A DNA stretch of 64,000 nt from Kibdelosporangium aridum (GTDB lineage Bacteria; Actinomycetota; Actinomycetes; Mycobacteriales; Pseudonocardiaceae), in NCBI RefSeq assembly GCF_900176515.1, contig NZ_FWXV01000010.1:186001-250000 (forward strand), given 5' to 3'. A program made the position numbers and the translations under genes. The notes below the pieces were generated by a model that ran no database searches, was not told where the DNA came from, and saw only the letters and a program-made list of their open reading frames with translations. Below, piece after piece: positions 35,667-43,606 of the stretch. Within the stretch, counting starts at the first letter, position 1; each line of letters begins with the position of its first letter.

Positions 35667-35986
35667 GCACGACGGATCTTGTGGGCGCGGGTGTCGATCC
35701 ACTGCCCGTGCGGTGACTGCTCGATCATCGGGTCGGCCCACCACAACCGCACGCTGTCCGGACGGACCTCCTGCAGACGCGCCTCGCGCCACTCGCCGTC
35801 GTACTCGACGAGCCACCGGTCGGCCAGGCAGGACAACCCATCCCGCCGCACGATGTCCTCGGCTTCTTCCAGGCTCGTCGGATCGGCCAGGGCGGCGTTG
35901 AACACCGTCGTGGCTTGCCAGTGGTCGCCTACCGGGACCACATAGCCCATGATCTCGTCGTCCTCGTCGCGCCGAATCGTGTACAT
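35663..35986 (-). CDS. Hypothetical protein inside the paa locus
   Basis: 107 residues, not recognised. It is soluble, acidic and Trp-rich (DHWQATTVFNAALADP, DRWLVEYDGEWREARLQ, VRLWWADPMIEQ), with no membrane segment and no Cys pair. Its stop overlaps the paaG stop on the other strand by 4 bases. It lies between hydratase and thiolase genes in minus orientation, 42 bases beyond the thiolase stop, and may be co-transcribed with it. Confidence 0.7.
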   Translation of the reverse strand: MYTIRRDEDDEIMGYVVPVGDHWQATTVFNAALADPTSLEEAEDIVRRDGLSCLADRWLVEYDGEWREARLQEVRPDSVRLWWADPMIEQSPHGQWIDTRAHKIRRA

Positions 35987-36028
35987 GGCGATCTTTGTAT
36001 CCGGCGCGACGGCGTGGACGCTTGTGAA

Positions 36029-37204
36029 TTACGGCCTTTCGAACGCGACTGTCACGCCTTGCCCGACGCCCACGCACAGCGTGGCGATGCCCCGGTTGCT
36101 GTTCTCACGCTCCATGCGGCCCAGCAAAGTGACCACCAGGCGCGCGCCGGAACAACCGAGGGGGTGGCCCAACGCGATGGCCCCGCCGTCGGCGTTGACG
36201 CGCTCGTCGTCCAACTTCAGCCGACGGATCACCGCGAGGCTCTGCGCGGCGAACGCCTCGTTCAACTCGACGGTCAGGTCGTCGCGTTGCCAACCCGTGC
36301 GGGCTAGCACTTTTTCAGTCGCAGGCACGGGTCCGAGTCCCATGATGTGAGGCTCAACCCCCGCGCTCGCGCTAGCGACAACCCGCGCGCGGGGGTTGAG
36401 GCCAAGGCGCTCCACGGCGGCCCCGCTCGCGAGCACGAGGGCTGCGGCGCCGTCAGACAATGGCGAAGACGAGCCAGCCGTGACGATGCCGTCCTTACGG
36501 AAGACTGTCTTGAGCTGGCCGAGTTTTTCGAGCGTCGTGGTGCGGCGCGGCCCTTCGTCCACAGTCACTGTTCCGTCTTTGATTGGCACGGGAACGATCT
36601 CGCTGTCGAAGCGGCCAGCGTCGATGGCTGCGAGGGCACGAGTGTGGCTGCGCAATGCGAACGCGTCGGAGTCCTCGCGGGTGATGCCGTCCAGAGTGGC
36701 CACTTCCTCGGCCGTCTCACCCATCGAGATCGTGCTCTTGGCCGGGAACTTCGGGTTGGTGAACCGCCAGCCCAAGGACGTGTCGGCGACCTCGCCCGGT
36801 TTGGCCCACGGCGTGCCCGGCTTGGCCATCACCCATGGCGCACGTGTCATCGACTCGACGCCGCCCGCGACCACGATGTCGGCGTCACCGGACTTGATGG
36901 CCGCCGCCGCGGACGCAACCGCGGTCAAACCGCTGGCGCACAACCGGTTCACGGTGAAGCCCGGGATCGTGTGCGGCAATCCGGCCAGCAGCACGGCCAT
37001 CCTGGCGACGTTGCGATTGTCCTCACCGGACTGGTTGGCCGCGCCGAGGATCACTTCGTCGATATCGTCCTGCGGCACTCCGGCGCGGCGCACCGCTTCG
37101 GCCACCACCAGCGCCGCGAGGTCGTCCGGCCGTACCGCGGCGAGCGCTCCGCCGTACCGGCCCTGCGCGGTTCGAACACCATCAACCACGAATGCCTCAG
37201 CCAT
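36029..37204 (-). CDS. paaJ: Thiolase (acetyl-CoA acyltransferase / 3-oxoadipyl-CoA thiolase type)
   Basis: 391 residues. Catalytic Cys in NRLCASGLTAV, His in GHPLGCSGARL and second Cys in ATLCVGVGQGV are all present. Within the paa locus it most likely cleaves 3-oxoadipyl-CoA or its dehydrosuberyl precursor. ATG 37204 is used instead of an upstream TTG. Its promoter region carries the second PaaR-like operator. Confidence 0.88.
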   Translation of the reverse strand: MAEAFVVDGVRTAQGRYGGALAAVRPDDLAALVVAEAVRRAGVPQDDIDEVILGAANQSGEDNRNVARMAVLLAGLPHTIPGFTVNRLCASGLTAVASAAAAIKSGDADIVVAGGVESMTRAPWVMAKPGTPWAKPGEVADTSLGWRFTNPKFPAKSTISMGETAEEVATLDGITREDSDAFALRSHTRALAAIDAGRFDSEIVPVPIKDGTVTVDEGPRRTTTLEKLGQLKTVFRKDGIVTAGSSSPLSDGAAALVLASGAAVERLGLNPRARVVASASAGVEPHIMGLGPVPATEKVLARTGWQRDDLTVELNEAFAAQSLAVIRRLKLDDERVNADGGAIALGHPLGCSGARLVVTLLGRMERENSNRGIATLCVGVGQGVTVAFERP

Positions 37205-37214
37205 ACCGGCTATT

Positions 37215-37236
37215 ATCAACCGTCCATTCGGTCAGT
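37215..37236. promoter_or_regulatory. Probable PaaR operator between thiolase and paaI
   Basis: ATCAACCGTCCATTCGGTCAG matches the site at 34858-34879 (AACCGTCC-TTC-GT) and has a complete CGGT right half. It sits between divergent starts. Confidence 0.65.
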
Positions 37237-37255
37237 TGGCAAGGTGGTGAATCCG

Positions 37256-37648
37256 GTGTCACACAATGCGGCGCACGACATGTTCGAAGCGGATACCGCG
37301 TCGCGTGCGCTGGGCATCGAGCTGATCGAAGCAGCCGACGGCCGCGCGGTCACCAGGATGCGCGTCACAAAAGACATGGTGAACGGGCACGACATCGCGC
37401 ACGGCGGATACGTTTTCCTGCTCGCGGACACGACTTTCGCGCTCGCGTGCAACAGCCGCGGACCGGTCACCGTGGCCGCGGGTGCCGATATCACTTTCGT
37501 CACATCGGCCCGGGCCGGAGATGTTCTCATAGCGCACGCCGTGGAAAAGACGCGCTACGGGCGTAGTGGAATTTATGACGTGACAGTGGACCGGGACGGC
37601 GAAGTGATCGCGGAGTTCCGCGGCCGCAGCAGGGTGATCAACCGATGA
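37256..37648 (+). CDS. paaI: PaaI-type hotdog thioesterase
   Basis: 130 residues from GTG 37256, which has AAGGTGG upstream; GTGs at 37244 and 37247 and an ATG at 37289 are alternatives. The hotdog motif is MVNGHDIAHGGYVFLLADTTFALACN, with the catalytic Asp region. PaaI removes CoA from stalled ring-hydroxylated intermediates and so protects the pathway. It is coupled to the TetR gene by ATGA. Confidence 0.9.
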   Translation: MSHNAAHDMFEADTASRALGIELIEAADGRAVTRMRVTKDMVNGHDIAHGGYVFLLADTTFALACNSRGPVTVAAGADITFVTSARAGDVLIAHAVEKTRYGRSGIYDVTVDRDGEVIAEFRGRSRVINR

Positions 37649-38229
37649 CCCGCCGCGGACGCCCCGGATATGACCTGGAATCGCTGCTCGCGGTCGCGGT
37701 CAAACTGTTCAACGAGCGCGGGTACGAAGCCACCAGCATGGAAGAGCTGTCCCGCAAGCTCGGAATCACCAAATCGGCGATCTACTACCACGTCGCCAGC
37801 AAGGACGAACTGCTTCGGCTGGCGGTCGACCGGGCGCTGAACGGCCTGTTCGCCGTGGCCGACGAGGCGATGACGATCGAGGGCCCGTCGATCGACCGGC
37901 TGGAATTCCTGGTCCGCGGCAGCATCAACGTGCTCGTCGAGCGGCTGCCGTTCGTCACGCTGCTGCTGCGCGTGCGTGGAAACACCAAAGTGGAGCGCGC
38001 CGCGCTGGCCCGGCGACGGGAATTCGATCAGCTGGTCACCGAGTTGGTGAAACAGGCCGAGGCCGAAGGCGACGTGCGGCCGGACATCGATCCGTCGGTG
38101 ACGGCCCGGCTGCTGTTCGGCACCGTCAACTCACTCATCGAGTGGTATCGCCCGCGAGGAGGGCTCGGCAGCGCCGAGCTGGCGGACGCCGTCTGCGCGA
38201 TCGCGTTCGACGGCCTTCGAACCCGATGA
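37645..38229 (+). CDS. paaR: TetR-family repressor, probable PaaR
   Basis: 194 residues. The TetR DNA-binding domain is at the N terminus (FNERGYEATSMEELSRKLGITKSAIYYHVASKDEL). The C-terminal domain resembles TetR_C regulators of acyl-CoA pathways. It lies at the end of the paa locus; the two similar palindromic sites upstream of paaZ/paaG and paaJ/paaI are its natural targets, with phenylacetyl-CoA as the expected inducer (known for actinobacterial PaaR). Confidence 0.85.
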   Translation: MTRRGRPGYDLESLLAVAVKLFNERGYEATSMEELSRKLGITKSAIYYHVASKDELLRLAVDRALNGLFAVADEAMTIEGPSIDRLEFLVRGSINVLVERLPFVTLLLRVRGNTKVERAALARRREFDQLVTELVKQAEAEGDVRPDIDPSVTARLLFGTVNSLIEWYRPRGGLGSAELADAVCAIAFDGLRTR

Positions 38230-38261
38230 CAAAAACAGACAACAATCCATTCGAGGCGTGA

Positions 38262-38293
38262 CTGGAAGTGGCTCTCCCCGCGGCCACTTCCAG
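38262..38293. terminator. Bidirectional terminator between paaR and lsr2
   Basis: CTGGAAGTGGC (38262-38272) pairs with GCCACTTCCAG (38283-38293), a perfect 11-bp stem with a 10-base loop. Confidence 0.85.
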
Positions 38294-38301
38294 CGCCGGC
38301 G

Positions 38302-38685
38302 TCACGACGAGAATGCCGGCTCAGCCTTCTTCTTCTTGCCGGTGTGCGCGGCCTCGAAGGCGTCGATGACGTTGGCCGGAATACGGCCGCGGTCGGAAAG
38401 CTCGAAGCCGTTCTGCCGAGCCCAGTCCCGAATGGCCTTGGTCTGTTCCCGGCTCGCCGGCGAACCGGCCCGCTTCGTCGGCGACGTGCCGCGCTTGACA
38501 CGGCCACCGGTGCGGCGCGCCGAGTTCACGAACTCCTCAAGGCCGGCACGCAACTTTTCCGCGTTGGCCTCGGTCAGGTCGATCTCGTAGCTCACGCCGT
38601 CGAGTGCGAAGCTCACGGTGCTGATGTCGTCGGCGGCGGTGCCGTCGAGGTCATCAACCAACTGGACGGTGACCCTCTGAGCCAT
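38302..38685 (-). CDS. lsr2: Lsr2-family nucleoid-associated protein
   Basis: 127 residues. The N-terminal dimerisation domain (AQRVTVQLVDDLDGTAAD, SYEIDLTEANAEKLRAGLEEF) and a C-terminal AT-hook-like domain (AIRDWARQNGFELSDRGRIPANVIDAFEAAH) are typical. The core motif RGRIP binds the minor groove of AT-rich DNA. It represses horizontally acquired genes. It is slightly longer than the usual 112 residues, with a basic linker and a lysine-rich tail. Its leader contains a strong inverted repeat. Confidence 0.95.
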   Translation of the reverse strand: MAQRVTVQLVDDLDGTAADDISTVSFALDGVSYEIDLTEANAEKLRAGLEEFVNSARRTGGRVKRGTSPTKRAGSPASREQTKAIRDWARQNGFELSDRGRIPANVIDAFEAAHTGKKKKAEPAFSS

Positions 38686-38722
38686 TAAAGGTTACCTCGA
38701 TTTGCGACAGTGGTGACAATGG

Positions 38723-38762
38723 GTAACTCCTGCCGATCGAATCTACCCGGTGCAGGAGTTAC
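38723..38762 (-). promoter_or_regulatory. Inverted repeat in the lsr2 leader
   Basis: GTAACTCCTGC (38723-38733) and GCAGGAGTTAC (38752-38762) form a perfect 11-bp stem with an 18-base loop, 38 bases before the lsr2 ATG. It may be a regulatory RNA hairpin or a dyad operator. Confidence 0.65.
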
Positions 38763-38767
38763 GAGAG

Positions 38768-38798
38768 ACTATAGTTTGTCACTACCCGCACTTCGCAA
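38768..38798 (-). promoter_or_regulatory. Possible lsr2 promoter
   Basis: On the minus strand TTGCGA (38798-38793) and TATAGT (38773-38768) are separated by 19 bases, slightly long. A start near 38761 would place the inverted repeat at the 5' end of the mRNA. Confidence 0.4.
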
Positions 38799-38837
38799 CT
38801 ACCGGCGTTCCGGCGTGGCGGATCACACGGACATGCA

Positions 38838-40229
38838 TCAGATAGGTTTTCCGTTGACCGTCACGTTTGTGAACTTGCGGCCGTCCACGTTGTTGAGGAT
38901 GTTGCCCGTGTTGGCCACGCCGGTGAACTTACAGTCGGCCGCGACGAGTCCCTTGACGTGAGCGTTCGGCAGGCCGCTGACGTCGAACACGCGCGCGGCC
39001 TTCGTGCACGAGGAGTTGGTGACGGTAAACGGCCCGAACGCGGGCGGGAAGTTACCGGTCTGGTTGTTGTAGGTCGACGTGACGAACACGAAGGAACGCT
39101 GGAACGTGCCCGTCACCGAGTCAAGGTTGATGTTCTGCGAGAAACCGCCACGTTTCGTGTTGGACTTGACGTAGAGCGCATACTTCGTCGCGCCAATGAC
39201 ATTCAACTTGTAGGCGTAGACGTTCCGGATACCACCGGTCTGCTCGCTGCCACAGGTGATCGCACCCCAGTTGCCGTTCATCGTGCAGTTGACCACGACG
39301 ACGTTCTGACATGGGATGTTGACCCGGCGCCCATCGGCGTCCCGGCCGGACTTGATGGCGATGTTGTCGTCGTGCGCCCCGAGTGTGCAGTTGGCGATGA
39401 CGACGTGGTCACAGCACTCGGGATCGACCCCGTCGGTGTTGTTCGCCGCCGTGCTGGGGTCGGTGGTCACCCCGTCGACAGTCACGTTCTTGCACAGGGT
39501 TGGGTGAATTTGCCAAAACTTGGGGTTTTTAACAGTGACGCCCTGGATAAGGACCGTGTCGCAGTTGTACGGCTCGATGAAGGTGGAGCGGGCGGTGTGC
39601 CCGGATCCGGGAAAGACCCGCTTGGCCGGATCGGTCACGCCCGCCGCGATCCGGGATTCCAGCCAGGCCCGGTCCGAGCCCTTGTTCCACGACGACGTGG
39701 CGTTCGCGTCCAGGGTGCCGCTTCCGGTCAGCGCGATGTTCCGCTGGCCGTGCGCATAGACCATCGGCGAGCGGTTCATGCACTCGATGCCCTCATACCG
39801 GGTGAGCACCGTGGGGAATTTCGAGGCGTCCGAGCTGAACTTCAGCACGGCGCCGGATTGCAGGTGGAAGTCCACATTGCTCTTCAGATGAATCGCCCCG
39901 GTGACATAGTTGCCCTTGGGCACGATCACGTGCCCGCCACCCGCCGCACTGGCCGCGTCGATGGCCTTCCGGAACGCCGCGGTGTTGTCGGTCGAGTTGT
40001 CCCCTTTCGCCCCGTACTTCGGATCCGTGGCGAGAAAATTCACACTCGGAAAAATGGGGAGCTTGGTGGCCGCGACGATCTCGTTGGCCTCGGGCCACGG
40101 CAGTGTCGGTATCGCGGCAGTGAGCATGATCGGCTGGGCATGGGCCGTACGGAGTAATGCCGGAGAAATAGGGGCCATCACGGTCGCGGCGGCCATTGCG
40201 CTGGTCCGGAACAACTGACGGCGATCCAT
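38838..40229 (-). CDS. Tat-exported glycoside hydrolase family 28 (polygalacturonase-like)
   Basis: 463 residues from ATG 40229, preceded by GGAGG. A twin-arginine signal begins at once (DRRQLFRTSAMAAATV). The right-handed beta-helix carries GH28 motifs NTDGVDP and DDNIAIKSG; the third motif is GAITCGSEQTGG rather than the classic GHG, and KSNTKRGG follows. It probably hydrolyses pectic or related polysaccharides outside the cell. A LacI-type operator lies upstream, fitting carbon-source control. Confidence 0.88.
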   Translation of the reverse strand: MDRRQLFRTSAMAAATVMAPISPALLRTAHAQPIMLTAAIPTLPWPEANEIVAATKLPIFPSVNFLATDPKYGAKGDNSTDNTAAFRKAIDAASAAGGGHVIVPKGNYVTGAIHLKSNVDFHLQSGAVLKFSSDASKFPTVLTRYEGIECMNRSPMVYAHGQRNIALTGSGTLDANATSSWNKGSDRAWLESRIAAGVTDPAKRVFPGSGHTARSTFIEPYNCDTVLIQGVTVKNPKFWQIHPTLCKNVTVDGVTTDPSTAANNTDGVDPECCDHVVIANCTLGAHDDNIAIKSGRDADGRRVNIPCQNVVVVNCTMNGNWGAITCGSEQTGGIRNVYAYKLNVIGATKYALYVKSNTKRGGFSQNINLDSVTGTFQRSFVFVTSTYNNQTGNFPPAFGPFTVTNSSCTKAARVFDVSGLPNAHVKGLVAADCKFTGVANTGNILNNVDGRKFTNVTVNGKPI

Positions 40230-40280
40230 CCGTGCCTCCACGTGGTCGAAGGAACCCAGCGGCGGATGGGGTGCCTCTGA

Positions 40281-40294
40281 CTGTAAACGTTTTC
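40281..40294 (-). promoter_or_regulatory. LacI/CcpA-type operator before the GH28 gene
   Basis: TGTAAACGTTTTCA is a near-perfect dyad around a central CG, matching the general LacI-family pattern TGnAAnCGnTTnCA. It lies 52 bases before the start codon. No LacI gene is in the window. Confidence 0.6.
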
Positions 40295-40428
40295 ACCACG
40301 GTCGGTCCAGCCTCGGCCAAGCCGGAGCGAGGCCGGCGCCGAAGTGATACTCAGCGGCTATAGCCAACCTCTAGTGACAACACGAGGGTGGCGATTAGGG
40401 TGAGTCGACGCCTGATAAGGAGGCCACC

Positions 40429-41124
40429 ATGTCCACCTCGGTGGCGATGCACATGAGCGACGGCCTGCTCAACGCTCCGACGTCGATCCTTTTTGGCGCG
40501 GTGGCGGTGATCGGGCTGGTGATAGCGACAATCGGCGCACGGCGGGACCTCGACGACCGCACCGCACCGATGGCCGGACTGGTCGCAGCGTTCATCTTCG
40601 CCGTACAGATGCTGAACTTCCCCGTTTTGCCCGGTGTGAGCGGACACCTGCTCGGCGGCGCGCTCGCCGCCATCCTCGTGGGGCCGTTCGCCGGTGCGCT
40701 GTGCGTGACGATTGTGCTTACGCTGCAAGCATTGTTGTTCGCCGACGGCGGTTTGACCGCTTTGGGGGCGAACGTCACGAACATGGCGCTGATCGGTACC
40801 GCCGCGGGTTACCTGGTGGCCGTGGCGCTGCGGAAACTGGCCACTCGCAACAAGTTCGGGTTGGTGGCGGTCGCGTTCTTCGCCGCTTTCTGTAACACGG
40901 TCATCGCGTCGCTCGGCTTCGTGCTGGAGTTCGCGATCGGCGGTGACTCGGCGTTCGCACTGGGCGGCGTAGCCGCAACGGTGATCGGCGTGCACTGTCT
41001 CATTGGGATCGGCGAGGGCATCATCACCGCGCTGACCGTCGGCGCTGTCGCCGCGGTACGCCCGGACCTGGTGTATCTGCTGCGCGGCACCTCGCGTCCG
41101 CTCGTGATCAAGGAGGCGTCGTGA
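40429..41124 (+). CDS. cbiM: Cobalt/nickel ECF transporter substrate-binding membrane protein
   Basis: 231 residues with about seven helices. The N-terminal MHMSDG motif provides metal ligands of CbiM/NikM S-components. A conserved segment is GANVTNMALIGTAAGY, and a C-terminal GVHCLIGIGEGIITAL also fits. An AAGGAGG site precedes the ATG. It is first of four coupled genes. There is no cobalamin riboswitch upstream; the gap is only 199 bases and lacks the B12-box features. Confidence 0.93.
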   Translation: MSTSVAMHMSDGLLNAPTSILFGAVAVIGLVIATIGARRDLDDRTAPMAGLVAAFIFAVQMLNFPVLPGVSGHLLGGALAAILVGPFAGALCVTIVLTLQALLFADGGLTALGANVTNMALIGTAAGYLVAVALRKLATRNKFGLVAVAFFAAFCNTVIASLGFVLEFAIGGDSAFALGGVAATVIGVHCLIGIGEGIITALTVGAVAAVRPDLVYLLRGTSRPLVIKEAS

Positions 41125-41456
41125 CTCGCCGTCGTAGCCTGTTCTTCATCGGTTTCGCCCTGATAGCCCTGATCCTGGCCGGCGGCGTGTCGTATTTCGC
41201 CGATTCCAATCCGGACGGTCTTGATCACGCCACCCTGCAAGGCTGCACAGTCGGCGAGAACGAGCAACTGACCGGGACCTGCATCGCGCAGGGCGCCACC
41301 GACCACTCGCTCAAGGACAGCCCACTGGCCGACTACGCGGTGGGCGGCGCCGAAGGGACTACCGGCCTGGCCGGCGTGATCGGCGTGATCGCGACCCTGG
41401 CGGTCGCGGGCGGGCTGTTCTGGGTGCTACGCAAGCGTTCCCCGAAGGACAGCTGA
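41121..41456 (+). CDS. cbiN: PDGLE-domain protein (CbiN-like component)
   Basis: 111 residues with two membrane helices, one at each end (FFIGFALIALILAGGVSYFA and a C-terminal VIGVIATLAVAGGLFWVL). The extracytoplasmic loop starts with the family signature NPDGLD. It replaces or acts as CbiN, helping CbiM take up metal. It overlaps cbiM by 4 bases. Confidence 0.9.
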   Translation: MTRRRSLFFIGFALIALILAGGVSYFADSNPDGLDHATLQGCTVGENEQLTGTCIAQGATDHSLKDSPLADYAVGGAEGTTGLAGVIGVIATLAVAGGLFWVLRKRSPKDS

Positions 41457-42217
41457 TGGGAGCCGGGCACAGCCACCTGTTGTACCGCGCGGGTGACTCG
41501 CCGGTGCATCAACTCGCACCCGAGGTGAAGATCATCTCGGCGCTGGCGATGGTGCTGTGCGTGGTGGCCACGCCCCGCACGGAATATTGGGCGTTCGCCG
41601 GGTATTTCCTGGTGCTGCTGGTGGTGTGGGCGATCGCGGGAGTGCCGCTGAGGTGGTTCGCCGCGCGCGCCATGATCGAGATTCCGTTCGTGGTACTGGC
41701 TTTTCTGCTGCCGTTCGTCGGCGGCGGGGAGCGGACGCAGTTCCTCGGCCTGTCGGTGTCCGTAGCGGGAGCGCTGGCCGGGTGGAACATCCTGATCAAG
41801 GGCACGCTCGGCGTACTGGTGTCGCTGACCCTGGCCGCCACGACGAGCCACCGCGACCTGATCGCCGGTCTGCAACGGCTACGCGTGCCCAGCCTGTTCA
41901 TCACGATCGCCACGCTGATGATCCGTTACGTCGAGGTGATCGTCGAAGAAGCGCGGCGGATGCGGATCGCGCGCATCAGCCGTGGACACGATCCACGATT
42001 CCTCTGGCAGATCGGTGCGACCGCACGGGGAATCGGAACACTGTTCATCAGATCGTATGAACGCGGTGAGCGTGTGCACATCGCGATGCTGTCCCGCGGG
42101 TGGTCGGGCGTCCTGCCCGAATCCGCCCGGCAACGCCCTGGCGCACGACTCTGGGCAGCCGGACTGGTGCCCGCGGCCGTATCCGCCGCGACCCTTACGG
42201 TGGCATTGTGGACATGA
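41456..42217 (+). CDS. cbiQ: Cobalt/nickel ECF transporter T component
   Basis: 253 residues with about five to six helices and the coupling-helix signatures MRIARISRGH and SYERGERVHIAMLSRGWSG that contact the ATPase. The start shares one base with the previous stop (TGATG). Confidence 0.93.
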   Translation: MGAGHSHLLYRAGDSPVHQLAPEVKIISALAMVLCVVATPRTEYWAFAGYFLVLLVVWAIAGVPLRWFAARAMIEIPFVVLAFLLPFVGGGERTQFLGLSVSVAGALAGWNILIKGTLGVLVSLTLAATTSHRDLIAGLQRLRVPSLFITIATLMIRYVEVIVEEARRMRIARISRGHDPRFLWQIGATARGIGTLFIRSYERGERVHIAMLSRGWSGVLPESARQRPGARLWAAGLVPAAVSAATLTVALWT

Positions 42218-42948
42218 CTCCAGCGCTGCAGGTCGAAGGCCTGGCGTACGCGTATCCCGACGGCACGCAGGCGTTGTTCGGTGTGGACCTGCGGGTCGAC
42301 CCGGGCGAACGGGTCGCGGTGCTCGGGCCGAACGGCGCCGGGAAAACGACCTTGGTGATGCACCTCAACGGGGTGTTGCAGGCGGGCGCCGGCAGCATCT
42401 CGGTGGCCGGGCTGCCGGTCTCGAAGGCGAATCTGAAGGAGATCCGGCGCCGGGTGGGCGTGGTCTTCCAGGACCCGGACGACCAGTTGTTCATGCCGAC
42501 CGTCGGCGAGGACGTCGCATTCGGGCCCGCGAACTTCGGCGTGACCGGCGCTGCGCTGGAGTCGGCCGTGGCATCGGCGTTGAACGCGGTCGGCATGGCG
42601 CATTTGACGGACAAGTCCCCGCTGCACTTGTCGTTCGGGCAGCGGCGGCGGGTCGCGGTGGCGACCGTGCTGGCGTGTGATCCGGAGATCATGGTGCTGG
42701 ACGAACCATCGGCGAACCTGGAACCGATCGCCCGGCGCGAACTGGCCGAAGTACTGCTTTCCTTGGACCGCACGATGTTGATGGTCACGCACGATTTGCC
42801 GTACGCGTTGCAATTGTGCCCGCGCAGCATTCTGATCGACGGCGGCGTCATCGTGGCCGACGGGCCGACCGAGAAGATCCTGGCGGACACGGATCTGCTT
42901 GCGCAGCACCGGCTGGAGCTTCCGTACGGGTTCCAGATCCCCGCCTGA
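42214..42948 (+). CDS. cbiO: Cobalt/nickel ECF transporter ATPase
   Basis: 244 residues. Walker A GPNGAGKTT, Q-loop VVFQDPDDQL, Walker B IMVLDEPSANL and switch His MVTHDLPYAL are intact. The ABC signature is LSFGQRRRVA, with F where G is usual in LSGGQ, as in many CbiO proteins. ATG 42214 overlaps the cbiQ stop (ATGA). Confidence 0.94.
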   Translation: MTPALQVEGLAYAYPDGTQALFGVDLRVDPGERVAVLGPNGAGKTTLVMHLNGVLQAGAGSISVAGLPVSKANLKEIRRRVGVVFQDPDDQLFMPTVGEDVAFGPANFGVTGAALESAVASALNAVGMAHLTDKSPLHLSFGQRRRVAVATVLACDPEIMVLDEPSANLEPIARRELAEVLLSLDRTMLMVTHDLPYALQLCPRSILIDGGVIVADGPTEKILADTDLLAQHRLELPYGFQIPA

Positions 42949-42949
42949 C

Positions 42950-43606
42950 ATGACGGTGTGGCTGATCCGGCATGGGGAAAGTCTCGCGAACGCGGGCAGC
43001 CACACCACTGGGTCGGCCACGAATCCACTGACGTCACTGGGCACGCGCCAGGCCGCGGTGGTGGCCTCGGTTTTCAGCCATGCTCCGGACCTGGTGGTTT
43101 GTTCGCCCTACCTTCGTGCCCAGCAGACGGCCCAGCCGACCATCGACCGGTTCCCGCAGGCACGTGTCGAGGAGTGGCCGATCGAGGAATTCGACTATCT
43201 CGGCCGATTTCACGGTAAACCGACCACTGCGGCGCAACGGGCTTCGGCGGTCGCCGCGTACTGGGCAGCCGCTGACCCGTGCTACCGGGATGACGAGAAT
43301 TCCGAGTCCTTTGTGGACGTACATGCTCGGGCTCGCCGGTTCCTGGCGCGTTTGGCGGAATCGGGGGTTGAGCGCGTGGCCGCTTTCACCCACGGCATGT
43401 TCATGCGCGTTGTGCTGTGGGCGATTCTGACCGGTGACACCGTTCCCGACTCTGACAGCATGCGGCGGTTTCACACCTTCCGCATGGCGACCCTCATCCC
43501 CAACTGCTCAATCCTGCCGTTGGTTCTGCATCGCGAGCAGGGCTACCAGTTCTTAAGCGCGACCACGGCTCATCTTCCCGCGACACTGCAGAGCGGCGGG
43601 TACTGA
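42950..43606 (+). CDS. Histidine phosphatase coupled to the cbi operon
   Basis: 218 residues. The catalytic LIRHGESLAN is at the N terminus, with an acid/His region WPIEEFDYLGRFHG and a later AAFTHGMFMRVVLW. The ATG lies 1 base after the cbiO stop, so it is in the metal-transport operon. A CobC-like alpha-ribazole phosphatase role is attractive beside a cobalt transporter, but the sequence alone does not prove it. Confidence 0.85.
   Translation: MTVWLIRHGESLANAGSHTTGSATNPLTSLGTRQAAVVASVFSHAPDLVVCSPYLRAQQTAQPTIDRFPQARVEEWPIEEFDYLGRFHGKPTTAAQRASAVAAYWAAADPCYRDDENSESFVDVHARARRFLARLAESGVERVAAFTHGMFMRVVLWAILTGDTVPDSDSMRRFHTFRMATLIPNCSILPLVLHREQGYQFLSATTAHLPATLQSGGY

Noticed and set aside
40230..40428. 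Cobalamin riboswitch upstream of cbiM
   Set aside because: The 199-base gap holds no B12-box-like sequence and is short for that RNA; a LacI-type operator and part of the GH28 promoter occupy it.
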